Part shown: in pieces, positions 57,010 through 64,000 of the stretch
Position numbering within the stretch: position 1 is the stretch's first letter
Layout: every line of letters starts with the position of its first letter
Assembly: GCF_030954495.1 (NCBI RefSeq)
Contig: NZ_JAVHUW010000048.1
Coordinates: 120,490-184,489 of the forward strand
Direction of reading: 5' to 3'
DNA length: 64,000 nucleotides
Source of the DNA: Candidatus Desulfosporosinus nitrosoreducens
GTDB lineage: Bacteria > Bacillota > Desulfitobacteriia > Desulfitobacteriales > Desulfitobacteriaceae
Made by a program: the position numbers and the translations under genes
The notes under the pieces: model-generated
Told to the model about the DNA's origin: nothing
Databases searched by the model: none
The model's input: the letters and a program-made list of their open reading frames with translations, nothing else

Positions 57010-57561
57010 AGTCCTTAATTTACGTCAAAGATAATATTGGAGGCTATTTCTTTGATGTCACCATGCACAAATTACTTAAGATCCCTAACCATAACAAACC
57101 ACCCAGTAGAAACGGGGGCTAATATTAATGATCATGCTTTCATAAATCCAACCGAGCTGACTATGTTAATTGGCGTGAGCGATGTGGCAACAAGTATTAT
57201 TTCAGGCCAATTTTCCCAAGGGCAGTCAAGATCCCTTGAGGCATTTAAGGTATTACAAATGTTGCAGGAGCAAAGAGTACCAGTTCAGGTAATGTGCAAG
57301 TTTGGTTTATTTAAAAACATGCTCGTGGAAACTATTTCTGTGCCGGATGATTACACGACGAAATATGCCCTTAAGGCCACTGTGGCCCTTAAAGAAATAC
57401 AACCAAAACTGTAAAATTTAGCGCACGACCCCGGGTAACAGACAGCACCAATAAGGGCGTGCTTAATCCGATAAATCCGGATCAAAGTACGTTGAAGCAG
57501 ATATTTACTAAATTTGGTGTAAATAGCTTTGGAGAGCTATTTAGCAAATTATTGGCTGGGT
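57010..57561 (+). pseudogene. Frameshifted Dit-like tail protein gene (second prophage)
   Basis: Three frames together rebuild the Dit-like half of the gene at 26415-27308: LIYVKDNIGGYFFDV, then RSLTITNHPVETGANINDHA, FSQGQSRSLEAFKVLQ and LGLF-like FGLFKNMLVETISVPDDY, and after another shift near 57405 KTVKFSARPRVTDSTNKGV. The FN3-like N-terminus is missing. At least two frameshifts make it non-functional as a whole. It shows that a relative of the first prophage, now mostly deleted, occupies this region. Confidence 0.88.
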
Positions 57562-57609
57562 AAATGTTTAATATGCTATCATTTCCTGCTGCAAGGAGAG
57601 CGTATTACA

Positions 57610-58572
57610 TTATTGGTTTAATTTTTTGGCTTCTTCTAGTAAATTATTAATTTTACCATTGGAAAATCCAGTCAAAGAGGATATTTCTTGTTTAATATTA
57701 GTGGAATCCTCAAATAGTCTATTATAGGCATCTGTATTTGTGTTTTTATCTGAAAAATTATAACCAGATGAAGGGCTTTTCATATAATCAACTATATGTT
57801 TAATATTTGAATTAATGTACATGACTTGATTAGTCATGTCTTGGTAATTTGATAATATTTGTGATGAATTACTAAAAGATGACAAATAGGTATTGGAAGA
57901 AATTAAACCAATATCATTGGAGAGTTGAGACATATCCTGAATAATATTATCTGAAGTGGTAGAATATTGGTTGTAGGCATCTTCTAATTTTTTAATGTAA
58001 GGAGTAGCGGCTGATGAAGTTAAAAGAGGACCTTGGATAGCGGAATTGAGCGAATCTCTTAAAAGCTCTCTATTTTTATCAAGTTGCTGAAATTCCGAAT
58101 TGGCCTTTTCTCTATCGCCGTTTAATTTTTGTATTAAAGAGCTTATATCAGAAACACTATTTAAAATTGCGACTTGTTTTTGAGCTTGGGAATACTGCGG
58201 GTCATCAGGAATGACTTTTTTTAAATCAGTAATAGCCTCTTTATAGAGGTCGGGAGTTATTTCTAGTTGTGCCGAATCAAATGCCGCTTTAGAGGCTTTA
58301 AGGGCGGCATCATGTATAGCTTTTGCAGCCGCGGCAGCCCGTTGGTTTTCTTGGTAATTCAAATAATATTTAACTCCAATTATTCCAACCGCAATAACAA
58401 CGATGGTTAACGATAATACCAAAATTATTTTACGCTTTGAAAAGTTCCGCTTCTTTGCGTCCTTTTGGGGTAAAGAAAGGGCTTGATCAGGGTTAATTTC
58501 TCCGCATGTCGTGACAGCCATCTCATTTGAAGAAGGGAGGTGCTCTTGTGAAAGATCAATAGATTCATCCAA
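57610..58572 (-). CDS. Membrane-anchored coiled-coil protein
   Basis: 320 aa. A cytosolic N-terminus of about 45 residues is followed by one transmembrane helix (IILVLSLTIVVIAVGIIGVKYYL) and a long helical extracellular part (AAAAAKAIHDAALKASKAAF, LIQKLNGDREKANSEFQQLD). Asn/Ser-rich stretches and the absence of cysteines in that part fit an exposed stalk. No family recognised. It occupies the moron position behind the tail gene, as the secreted protein does in the first prophage. Confidence 0.7.
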   Translation of the reverse strand: MDESIDLSQEHLPSSNEMAVTTCGEINPDQALSLPQKDAKKRNFSKRKIILVLSLTIVVIAVGIIGVKYYLNYQENQRAAAAAKAIHDAALKASKAAFDSAQLEITPDLYKEAITDLKKVIPDDPQYSQAQKQVAILNSVSDISSLIQKLNGDREKANSEFQQLDKNRELLRDSLNSAIQGPLLTSSAATPYIKKLEDAYNQYSTTSDNIIQDMSQLSNDIGLISSNTYLSSFSNSSQILSNYQDMTNQVMYINSNIKHIVDYMKSPSSGYNFSDKNTNTDAYNRLFEDSTNIKQEISSLTGFSNGKINNLLEEAKKLNQ

Positions 58573-58717
58573 ATATATCGACTCCTTTTCGCATTATCTT
58601 GGAATCATTATACGTTCAAACAAATAGGAAATTCTATAAAAAAATGTCGAACTTTTGAACGAAAAATCAATCCCCTAGACTGTGAATATATGGTAGTGTT
58701 AAATAAGGGGGGATTTG

Positions 58718-59310
58718 ATGAAATTTTATAAAAATAAATAGTTCTGGGCTTTGGCGCTTTTTGTTATTCTCTCTGTATCATGGAATGCCTATAATCTCTT
58801 TGCCAGAAATAAAAATCTACTCCAACTTCCGAAAAACTAAAAACTATTGAGCAGCCAGTTTCACAAGTAGCTCAGGATAATATGCTTATGTGGAAGTAAC
58901 TATATTTAAGATATAACTTAAATGGAAATCTAGTTATGCAAGCACTTCAATATGATGTTGGCACATATCTGACTTATGGCGATAGTGAATATTCAGTAGT
59001 ATGGGCAGGGGCAGATTTGACTTATGAATTATTTAAATCAGGGAAAATGAAGTCAACTATGCCTGCACAAGCGTATCAAAATATCGTGAACAACCTAAAT
59101 GCTGTTTATAGCCGTTTGGGAATTATATACACAAATCGAGAATACGCTATAGAATTTTTCCGTAAATACCAGCCTCAAGCCCAATCACAACCAGAACAGG
59201 AACCCCAATCTCAACTCCAGTTTCAGCAAGCTCCTATTAATACATGTCGCTTCCTTATGGAAAGCGTGGATTGCAATTGGAACTCAAAAGTTATATCCCT
59301 AACACCTTAA
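58718..59310 (+). pseudogene. Degenerate small exported-protein gene
   Basis: AAGGGGGGA precedes an ATG at 58718. MKFYKNK is followed by an in-frame TAG (58739-58741), then a signal-anchor-like FWALALFVILSVSWNAYNLF. After frame changes near 58830 and 58900 the open frame from 58936 reads MQALQYDVGTYLTYGDSEYS and LNAVYSRLGIIYTNREYAIE before a Gln/Pro-rich end. The last codons run through the CRISPR-like repeat at 59246, so the true end was probably earlier. Non-functional as read. Confidence 0.6.
59246..59277 (+). repeat. Solitary type I-C-like CRISPR repeat unit
   Basis: 32 nt, 29 of 32 positions identical to repeat 1 at 28569. It keeps GTCGCTTCCTTAT, AAGCG and GTGGATTGCAAT; the stem has one mismatch. 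It lies behind the tail-gene remnant of the second prophage, the same place as in the first prophage. TCCCTAACACC follows 20 nt later, as in the other units. It is probably transcribed with the region. Confidence 0.7.
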
Positions 59311-59326
59311 TAAAGCTAAAATAAAA

Positions 59327-59426
59327 CCAGGATGCGGGAACATCCTGGCCGTACAACTTAGCCGCAGAGTATGCGGCCGTTGGGTCACGAAAGAGTAGCC
59401 TCCGTGTTAGGGTGGGCTACTTTTTC
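59327..59426 (+). ncRNA. Structured RNA of three hairpins ending in a terminator
   Basis: CCAGGATG/CATCCTGG (59327-59348) is a perfect 8-bp stem, GCCGCA/TGCGGC (59361-59377) a 6-bp stem, and GTAGCC/GGCTAC (59395-59420) is followed by five T. The segments between are conserved-looking purine-rich loops (CGGGAA, TTGGGTCACGAAAGAG). No gene follows on this strand for 900 nt, so it is either an independent small RNA or a riboswitch-like remnant. I could not match it to a known class. Confidence 0.55.
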
Positions 59427-59459
59427 CTTTGGTCAAAAACTAATAGTACAACATATAAG

Positions 59460-59485
59460 CACTCAGTTTTGAGTGTTTTTCTTTT
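59460..59485 (+). terminator. Terminator
   Basis: CACTCA GTTT TGAGTG then TTTTTCTTTTGCCC; the last part equals the sequence after the 29539 terminator. Confidence 0.75.
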
Positions 59486-59536
59486 GCCCAAAATTAAAAC
59501 CATGAGAGGATATGGAAAAAACTAAAGTATTCGGAT

Positions 59537-60025
59537 TTACTGAAATCCTTCTAAAGAGCCAGGGTCATCCAGCAACTTATTATCCAGATATCTGTATGTT
59601 AATGACATTATTATTCCGTAAATCGCAGCATCAACTAGTAAAAAATACCCTACATTAGGTTCGACAACATTAAAAAGTGGCAATTTGAATAAGCTGCCAA
59701 TACTTGTATAAAGCAACCATATTAATAATCCTAAACCTATTCCTTTTGAGACGTAATACTTTTTCTGTCCATATTTCATAATATAACTAAAAGCAATCCC
59801 CCAAAAGGCAGTGTTTACCAAATGAGAAATTAATCCGAGCAATTGCCCTTCGAGGGGTTTATGCTGTCCCAAGATAAGTATCTCCCCATATTCAATAAAT
59901 GTTCTATCTGTAAAATGAAGCATCTTTTCTACATATGCAAAAATTGACTGAATTATGCCGCCAGAAAGTCCTGCTATCGCTCCATGCATAACTCGATCAT
60001 GTGAATAAGTAATTCGAAATTTCAT
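59537..60025 (-). CDS. Multi-pass membrane protein, unknown
   Basis: 162 aa, AAAGGAGGT upstream. Four hydrophobic helices (AIAGLSGGIIQSIFAYV, LISHLVNTAFWGIAFSYIM, GIGLGLLIWLLYTSIGSLF, VGYFLLVDAAIYGIIMSLTY). It resembles small Firmicute membrane proteins such as those near spore genes, but I cannot name a family. A plus-strand protein of similar size and layout lies at 61413-61871. Confidence 0.7.
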   Translation of the reverse strand: MKFRITYSHDRVMHGAIAGLSGGIIQSIFAYVEKMLHFTDRTFIEYGEILILGQHKPLEGQLLGLISHLVNTAFWGIAFSYIMKYGQKKYYVSKGIGLGLLIWLLYTSIGSLFKLPLFNVVEPNVGYFLLVDAAIYGIIMSLTYRYLDNKLLDDPGSLEGFQ

Positions 60026-60320
60026 AGTTATAACCTCCTTTCAACAATATGATACCCACAACGCGAAACACAATACAAATTAGGCTTTGCAAATTGTTCA
60101 GAAGTTATTGATTAGCTACTTTCGGCGCGGAGGTCACAATAACCAAGATAGGGCAAAATTCCAATAGGTATTATCTTGAAGTAAATAGTTTAATCAATAG
60201 CATACAGCATTGAAAATTCCTAAATGGTTAAGCACACAAATAATACGCAGGAAATATATTGGAATAAATCCTTATCTTATATAATGTAATCGTGGTAGTT
60301 TTAAGGATTGGAGAATGAAC

Positions 60321-60449
60321 ATGGACATTCTCAATTATTATGGAAAGTTTTATCCATATAATACGCTATTATTATTAATTTCCTTAATTATTTTGCGAAT
60401 TTTGTACCTTCTTTTCAAGCCATATCTTCCGCCACGAGAGGAAATGTAG
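60321..60449 (+). CDS. 42-aa membrane microprotein
   Basis: ATG 60321 with GGATTGGAG upstream. One long hydrophobic helix (TLLLLISLIILRILYLLF) and a short C-terminal KPYLPPREEM. Its TAG is two bases before the next ATG (TAGAATG), suggesting coupling. Function unknown. Confidence 0.5.
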   Translation: MDILNYYGKFYPYNTLLLLISLIILRILYLLFKPYLPPREEM

Positions 60450-60450
60450 A

Positions 60451-60774
60451 ATGCCTGATATTTTTCTAAACACAGATCTGACGAAACCTATCGACACTGT
60501 CGAACTTCTCTCCGCTGGAGTACAGGTATTTTTTCCCCTAACCACTTATCTTCAAGTAGGTATTTTATTTGTTCCCCAAATTGGTTGTATCAAAGTTTAT
60601 ATTCAGCAAGAAGCTTTAACAGAAGACATCTTAATTGAATTTAAAGTATTTGAATTTCGTGTCCCCGTTACTTTATTTTTATTATTATTAAATTTAGGTA
60701 TAGCTCATTTTTATTCCAATTGTTTTCTTGCACTCCTAAAAAAATTAACATCAAAAATACAAGGAAATATATAA
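60451..60774 (+). CDS. Small membrane protein
   Basis: 107 aa. Hydrophobic segments ELLSAGVQVFFPLTTYLQV and PVTLFLLLLNLGIAHFYS flank a polar middle. GAGAGGAA lies before the start. No family recognised. It belongs to a run of small membrane genes (60.3-61.9 kb) that may form one unit. Confidence 0.5.
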   Translation: MPDIFLNTDLTKPIDTVELLSAGVQVFFPLTTYLQVGILFVPQIGCIKVYIQQEALTEDILIEFKVFEFRVPVTLFLLLLNLGIAHFYSNCFLALLKKLTSKIQGNI

Positions 60775-60836
60775 AAAGATTTCGGAGAGTCTTAAAACTC
60801 CTTAATAAGAATAAAAATTGGACGCTAAATTGCAAT

Positions 60837-60989
60837 ATGAATGGCAGGTGCTTCAACATGTTTTTAGGTATCGGTTACGCAATACCTTTTTCTTTTTTAG
60901 GCATAAGTTTATCATTTGTTGTTTTCTCTGTTGTAATGTTAGTGATTATGGGGATTAAGCAATTGGAAAATCAAAGCTATATTTGGTAA
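60837..60989 (+). CDS. 50-aa membrane microprotein
   Basis: From ATG 60837 (a second ATG at 60858 is possible). One hydrophobic hairpin (FLGIGYAIPFSFLGISLSF, VVMLVIMGI) and a polar end KQLENQSYIW. No ribosome site of note. Confidence is limited by size. Confidence 0.4.
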   Translation: MNGRCFNMFLGIGYAIPFSFLGISLSFVVFSVVMLVIMGIKQLENQSYIW

Positions 60990-61008
60990 TATCGAAAGAG
61001 GGATATTT

Positions 61009-61251
61009 ATGAATCAAGCCAGGGGGATAAGACCATCCAATGCTCCATTCTATTCGTCAGCGCCTCAACCTGAGTTATCCTATTGGCCAACACAGCGAGA
61101 TGCTGCCCTTTTATCGAAGATAGTAGAGAAAAGGAAATTTAAGAACCTTCTTATCCAATCCTACTGGGTTATTTGGCTGCTCTTTTCGTTTATCGCTGCC
61201 TATGTGCTAGGTTTCCTTATCCTTGAAAATCCAACAGACGTGGGCTTCTGA
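61009..61251 (+). CDS. 80-aa single-pass membrane protein
   Basis: AAAGAGGGA upstream. A Pro/Ser-rich N-terminal half (GIRPSNAPFYSSAPQPELSY) is followed by a short basic stretch and one transmembrane helix (WVIWLLFSFIAAYVLGFLIL). No family recognised. Confidence 0.55.
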   Translation: MNQARGIRPSNAPFYSSAPQPELSYWPTQRDAALLSKIVEKRKFKNLLIQSYWVIWLLFSFIAAYVLGFLILENPTDVGF

Positions 61252-61287
61252 TAATCTCTTTGCGGCTATAATTTCAGAACAAGGAAA

Positions 61288-61319
61288 CAGCTAGTTGCCA
61301 CTTGCAGGAGAGTTGTGAA
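61288..61319 (+). repeat. Upstream repeat motif, copy C
   Basis: CTAGTTGCCACTTGCAGGAG then AGTTGTGA, 94 nt before the gene at 61413. Shares CAGGAGAGTTGTGA with copy B. Confidence 0.5.
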
Positions 61320-61412
61320 ATGAGTTGGTATCTGAACGGACAAAGAGAATTTTTAATTATGAAGTGGGTAATAATACTTCGAGAATAAAGCGTCAAAAAG
61401 GGATGATTAATT

Positions 61413-61871
61413 TTGAAATTTGACAAACCCATTCTTGTCGTATTGATCGGTGCCTTAGCAACAATTCCCTATGAATTATTTACAGCATTGATGGTGTATT
61501 TAGGAATTGGTAAATATGATGTATATGAATTATGCAGTTTAATTATAACGCTGGATAGGCCTAATCTAGTTCTTGGAGCTGTAGGTACCATAATAGTAGC
61601 CAGTTGTCTAGCTCTCATTTTTTATTATTCACTTGAAAAGGTTGGCTGGGACTATTTAAAAATGAAAAGTATCATCTCCAGTTTAATTAGCTGGCTGATT
61701 TTGGAAGTATTTTTCATGTGGCTTATCGAAGGACGTAAACTTATCCCCTATAGACCTATAAACGACTACTATGTAGAACTGATGGGCACTATTATATTTG
61801 GCATTGTCCAGGGCCTGTTATTTGGAAAGTACTTAATTAAAAATTGTGTCTTAGCAGAAAATAAAGGTTAA
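61413..61871 (+). CDS. Four-helix membrane protein
   Basis: 152 aa, TTG start with AAAGGGATGAT upstream. Helices: PILVVLIGALATIPYELFTA, LVLGAVGTIIVASCLALIFY, ISSLISWLILEVFFMWLI and LMGTIIFGIVQGLLFGKYL. Size and layout recall the protein at 59537-60025, so the two may be distant paralogues. Function unknown. Confidence 0.65.
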   Translation: MKFDKPILVVLIGALATIPYELFTALMVYLGIGKYDVYELCSLIITLDRPNLVLGAVGTIIVASCLALIFYYSLEKVGWDYLKMKSIISSLISWLILEVFFMWLIEGRKLIPYRPINDYYVELMGTIIFGIVQGLLFGKYLIKNCVLAENKG

Positions 61872-62233
61872 ATCCTTTTAACCTTTTAGATTAAAAGAGA
61901 GTTAAGAAGGACAGACCTGAAGAAAGAAGCTCAATAGCCTGAATATGTAAAGGGATACAGAGAAGATGTAACCTTAGAACTAACAATGCATAAAATATAT
62001 TAGTCATTCCCAGACAATATCCCTCACATGTCCCCCCTCTTGATGGGGGATATTTTTTATTTCTTAAAATAATGGAATAAAGTTGTAAGGATTGATCGGT
62101 CATTGCTTGAGCTCTAACGATACCAAAGAAAACATTATTTGCCAAAGAGACGCAGGGTGCTTTTATTTTGCTTGAAAATAGCTTATAAAAAAAGCCTAGG
62201 TAATAAATACCTAGACCAAAATTTGCGGATTAT
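61872..62233. other. Intergenic stretch, terminator only
   Basis: A hairpin CCCCC/GGGGG followed by ATATTTTTT lies at 62031-62058. I see no gene or RNA otherwise. Confidence 0.5.
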
Positions 62234-62443
62234 CTAGAAAGGATAACATGGACCGGGAAAAAAGGTCGGCCTTGGCAATCGCCGCAGCTCCCAGATAATA
62301 ACTAACAATAAAGCGATAATTACTCCTAAGGCTGCTAGAATACCTATGGTTCCTAAAATTCCCAAGGCACATAAAGCTCCTATAATTCCTAAGACTCCTA
62401 AAACTCCTCCTATAATTACAGCCGCAATAATCATATTATTCAC
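62234..62443 (-). CDS. 69-aa Gly/Leu/Ile-rich membrane protein
   Basis: Strong AAGGAGGTG upstream on the minus strand. Nearly all of residues 5-52 are Gly, Ile, Leu, Val and Ala (IIAAVIIGGVLGVLGIIGAL, GILGTIGILAALGVIIALLL), built from short GxLG-like repeats that also show at DNA level as CCTAA(A/G)A(C/A)TCC units. It ends RRLPRPTFFPGPCYPF. It may span the membrane twice. No family recognised. Confidence 0.65.
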   Translation of the reverse strand: MNNMIIAAVIIGGVLGVLGIIGALCALGILGTIGILAALGVIIALLLVIIWELRRLPRPTFFPGPCYPF

Positions 62444-62759
62444 CTCCTTCTTTGGGTTCGTATAAGATGCGGAAGCTGATTGCTACAATTTATTCAGCTT
62501 GTCTATTAGATGTTCATCCCTAGCTTTGAATTTGCTTTCTTGTTTTCTCCAGCTTGAGAAAAACGGTTATGATTTGATTTTACGAGCAGTTGCGTTCCTT
62601 TCCTTTCTCCGTACAGGGTTCAAGTGGTTCAATGGCACTTGGGACGACCTGTGAACATTTAACCTTTCGAGCGCATAAACTGGAACGAGATATTATCAGA
62701 TAGCCGTGAATGTTCCCAGAGGGTTAATGTTAAATTTGGCAAAACACGGAGGAATTAGG
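62444..62759. other. Intergenic stretch, nothing supported
   Basis: About 316 nt upstream of the XhlA-like gene. No hairpin with a T run, tRNA or coding frame with a ribosome site is apparent. Confidence 0.5.
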
Positions 62760-63002
62760 ATGGGAGATGCTGAAACCCAAGCCTTCAAAGAAGATGTCAT
62801 GGAGATCAAGAGTGATGTTAAGGAAGTCAAGAATGCTGTTGACCGCTTGCACTTGCTTATGGTTGAAAAGTATGTCACAAGGAAAGAGTTCGAGGTTTTT
62901 AAAGACCGGGAAGTAAGCAGTCGGCGTTGGTGGGCAACATTTATTATTGGGGCAGTGGCTCTTGTCGTAACAGTAATGGATACAGTTCATTACTTTTTGT
63001 AA
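62760..63002 (+). CDS. XhlA-type haemolysin/holin accessory protein
   Basis: 80 aa from ATG 62760 with CGGAGG upstream; an 18-codon N-terminal extension in frame lacks a site. A coiled coil (FKEDVMEIKSDVKEVKNAVD) is followed by a basic RKEFEVFKD stretch and one C-terminal transmembrane helix (WWATFIIGAVALVVTVMDTV). This is the XhlA layout; XhlA works with a holin and an amidase in PBSX-type lysis. An amidase gene follows. Confidence 0.8.
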   Translation: MGDAETQAFKEDVMEIKSDVKEVKNAVDRLHLLMVEKYVTRKEFEVFKDREVSSRRWWATFIIGAVALVVTVMDTVHYFL

Positions 63003-63064
63003 ACCAGTTCAAGACTGGGCAAGTTTATGAGAGCATTGAATAGAAGGGCAAGGGGGATTCAGCA

Positions 63065-63829
63065 GTGAAACTATGTCTTGACCCGGGTCATGGTGGCTAT
63101 GATTCCGGCGCCATTGGTTTTGGGCTGCAGGAAAAAGATATTACGTTGGATATATGTCTGCAGTTAAAGACTTTGTTGGAATACCATGGAATCGTCACAA
63201 TTCTAACCCGGGACGGGGACTACGCCCCCGGGCATCTGGAAGGTAATCTTAACGGAGAACTTTGGACTCGGGTTAAGCTGGCTGAACAAAACGCTGTAGA
63301 CTTGTTTTGTTCAGTTCATGTTAATGCGGGAGGAGGAACGGGGGAACAGGTCCTAGTCTCAGAATTAGACGGAAACGCTCAGAAGGCAGCTAATCAGGTG
63401 CTGCCTTACCTTGTTCAGGCGGGCGGATGGGCCAGTCGCGGGGTAACCGTGCAAAACGTCCTAGTGCTTAGAGAAACGAGCATGCCGGCTATTTTGACTG
63501 AAAATGGGTTCATTGACAACTCAGCCGATGCCGCAAAACTTAAAGACCCCAATGTGCGAAAGGCCCTAGCTGTTGCTCATGCCCGGGGAATTTGTGACTA
63601 TTTTGGAATTCAATATCTGGAAGGGGGAAGGGATATGCTGGAAGTGGCTGTTTTACTTTATACCAAAGAAGATTATTGGGCGGGTACAGATGTCTCGGTT
63701 AAAAATGGCAATTGCGCCTTGTTCATCCGGCCGGACGATCATTCCGTACCTAAGGATGCTATGAGTGCCAAGAAATTAATCGTTGTGGGGTGGCCGACAA
63801 CGAATCATCCGAATGATGTGCTGCTTTAA
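63065..63829 (+). CDS. N-acetylmuramoyl-L-alanine amidase (Amidase_3) with shared C-terminal domain
   Basis: 254 aa, GTG start with AAGGGGG upstream. Amidase_3 motifs are complete: CLDPGHGGYDSGAIG, FCSVHVNAGGG and LTENGFIDN supply the zinc ligands and catalytic Glu. Residues 182-254 (EVAVLLYTKEDYWAGTDVSV, ALFIRPDDHSVPKDAMSAKK) match the C-terminal domain of the endolysin at 41253-42125, so both phages share a wall-binding module on different catalytic domains. It belongs to the lysis cassette of the second prophage and appears intact. Confidence 0.92.
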   Translation: MKLCLDPGHGGYDSGAIGFGLQEKDITLDICLQLKTLLEYHGIVTILTRDGDYAPGHLEGNLNGELWTRVKLAEQNAVDLFCSVHVNAGGGTGEQVLVSELDGNAQKAANQVLPYLVQAGGWASRGVTVQNVLVLRETSMPAILTENGFIDNSADAAKLKDPNVRKALAVAHARGICDYFGIQYLEGGRDMLEVAVLLYTKEDYWAGTDVSVKNGNCALFIRPDDHSVPKDAMSAKKLIVVGWPTTNHPNDVLL

Positions 63830-64000
63830 TGATTTATCAAATATTTTACGGATGCCGCAGTAGCCAAATATTTAAAATAATGTATACTATATTAGGTATT
63901 GAAAAAGCCTAGACATGTAGCAGTGGAGAACGCTATCATTTAAGAGTATTTATGTCGTTTTGTAAGGAGCAATGAGGCTCCATAACGGTGTCCTTTATTG

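Noticed and set aside
62444..62759. Possible regulatory RNA ahead of the XhlA-like gene
   Set aside because: No stable paired stems with a T run could be found by eye.

Overview
The window reads as a low-GC Firmicute chromosome carrying a large temperate, contractile-tailed (myovirus-type) prophage, followed by a short accessory stretch and a second, decayed prophage. Codon use, strong AGGAGG ribosome binding sites, the type I-C-like CRISPR repeats and the YibE/F pair suggest a Clostridia host, perhaps a Desulfosporosinus- or Desulfitobacterium-like member of the Peptococcaceae. That host call is inference, because no ribosomal RNA or core marker gene is present.

Layout. 1-10 kb, plus strand: replication and recombination genes (DnaD-like initiator, DnaC-like loader, AAA+ ATPase, Ssb, RusA) mixed with small accessory phage genes (GIY-YIG, two YopX, MazG-like, ASCH, an interrupted DUF5131 gene, HNH). 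10.3-11.1 kb: a short RNA unit and a minus-strand regulatory island (XRE protein, two small hydrophobic proteins, a palindromic operator inside the promoter). 11.2-24.4 kb: packaging, head and connector genes, with a portal that carries a C-terminal toxin-like domain, a nested scaffold start and a -1 frameshift in the tail chaperone gene. 24.4-39.4 kb: tape measure, baseplate and fibres, interrupted at 27.3-30.5 kb by a moron block that holds a two-repeat CRISPR-like mini-array. 39.5-42.8 kb: lysis genes. 43-47.3 kb: accessory genes, including a secreted SPRY/FN3/Big2 protein and a three-gene operon that ends in a PD-(D/E)XK nuclease. 47.3-52.1 kb, minus strand: small membrane proteins, a lipoprotein, an FtsK-like translocase/replication-relaxation operon and an XRE gene.

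Right boundary. A 99-bp direct repeat containing the 3' part of a tRNA-Thr(CGT) lies at 52273-52371 and again at 56488-56586, with short integrase-arm-like repeats nearby. This looks like successive integrations at one tRNA gene. Between the copies are an integrase remnant, a YibE/F pair and a Usp protein. From 57.0 kb onward there is a second, heavily deleted relative of the first phage: a frameshifted copy of the same tail gene, moron genes, another CRISPR-like repeat, a structured RNA, small membrane proteins, an XhlA-type protein and an amidase whose C-terminal domain matches that of the first phage's endolysin.

The strongest candidates for something new are the CRISPR-like repeat units behind the same tail gene in both prophages (possible RNA anti-CRISPRs), the 44.7-46.8 kb operon (possible defence system), the portal-toxin fusion with a candidate immunity gene, and the minus-strand peptide/operator module at 10.7-11.1 kb.
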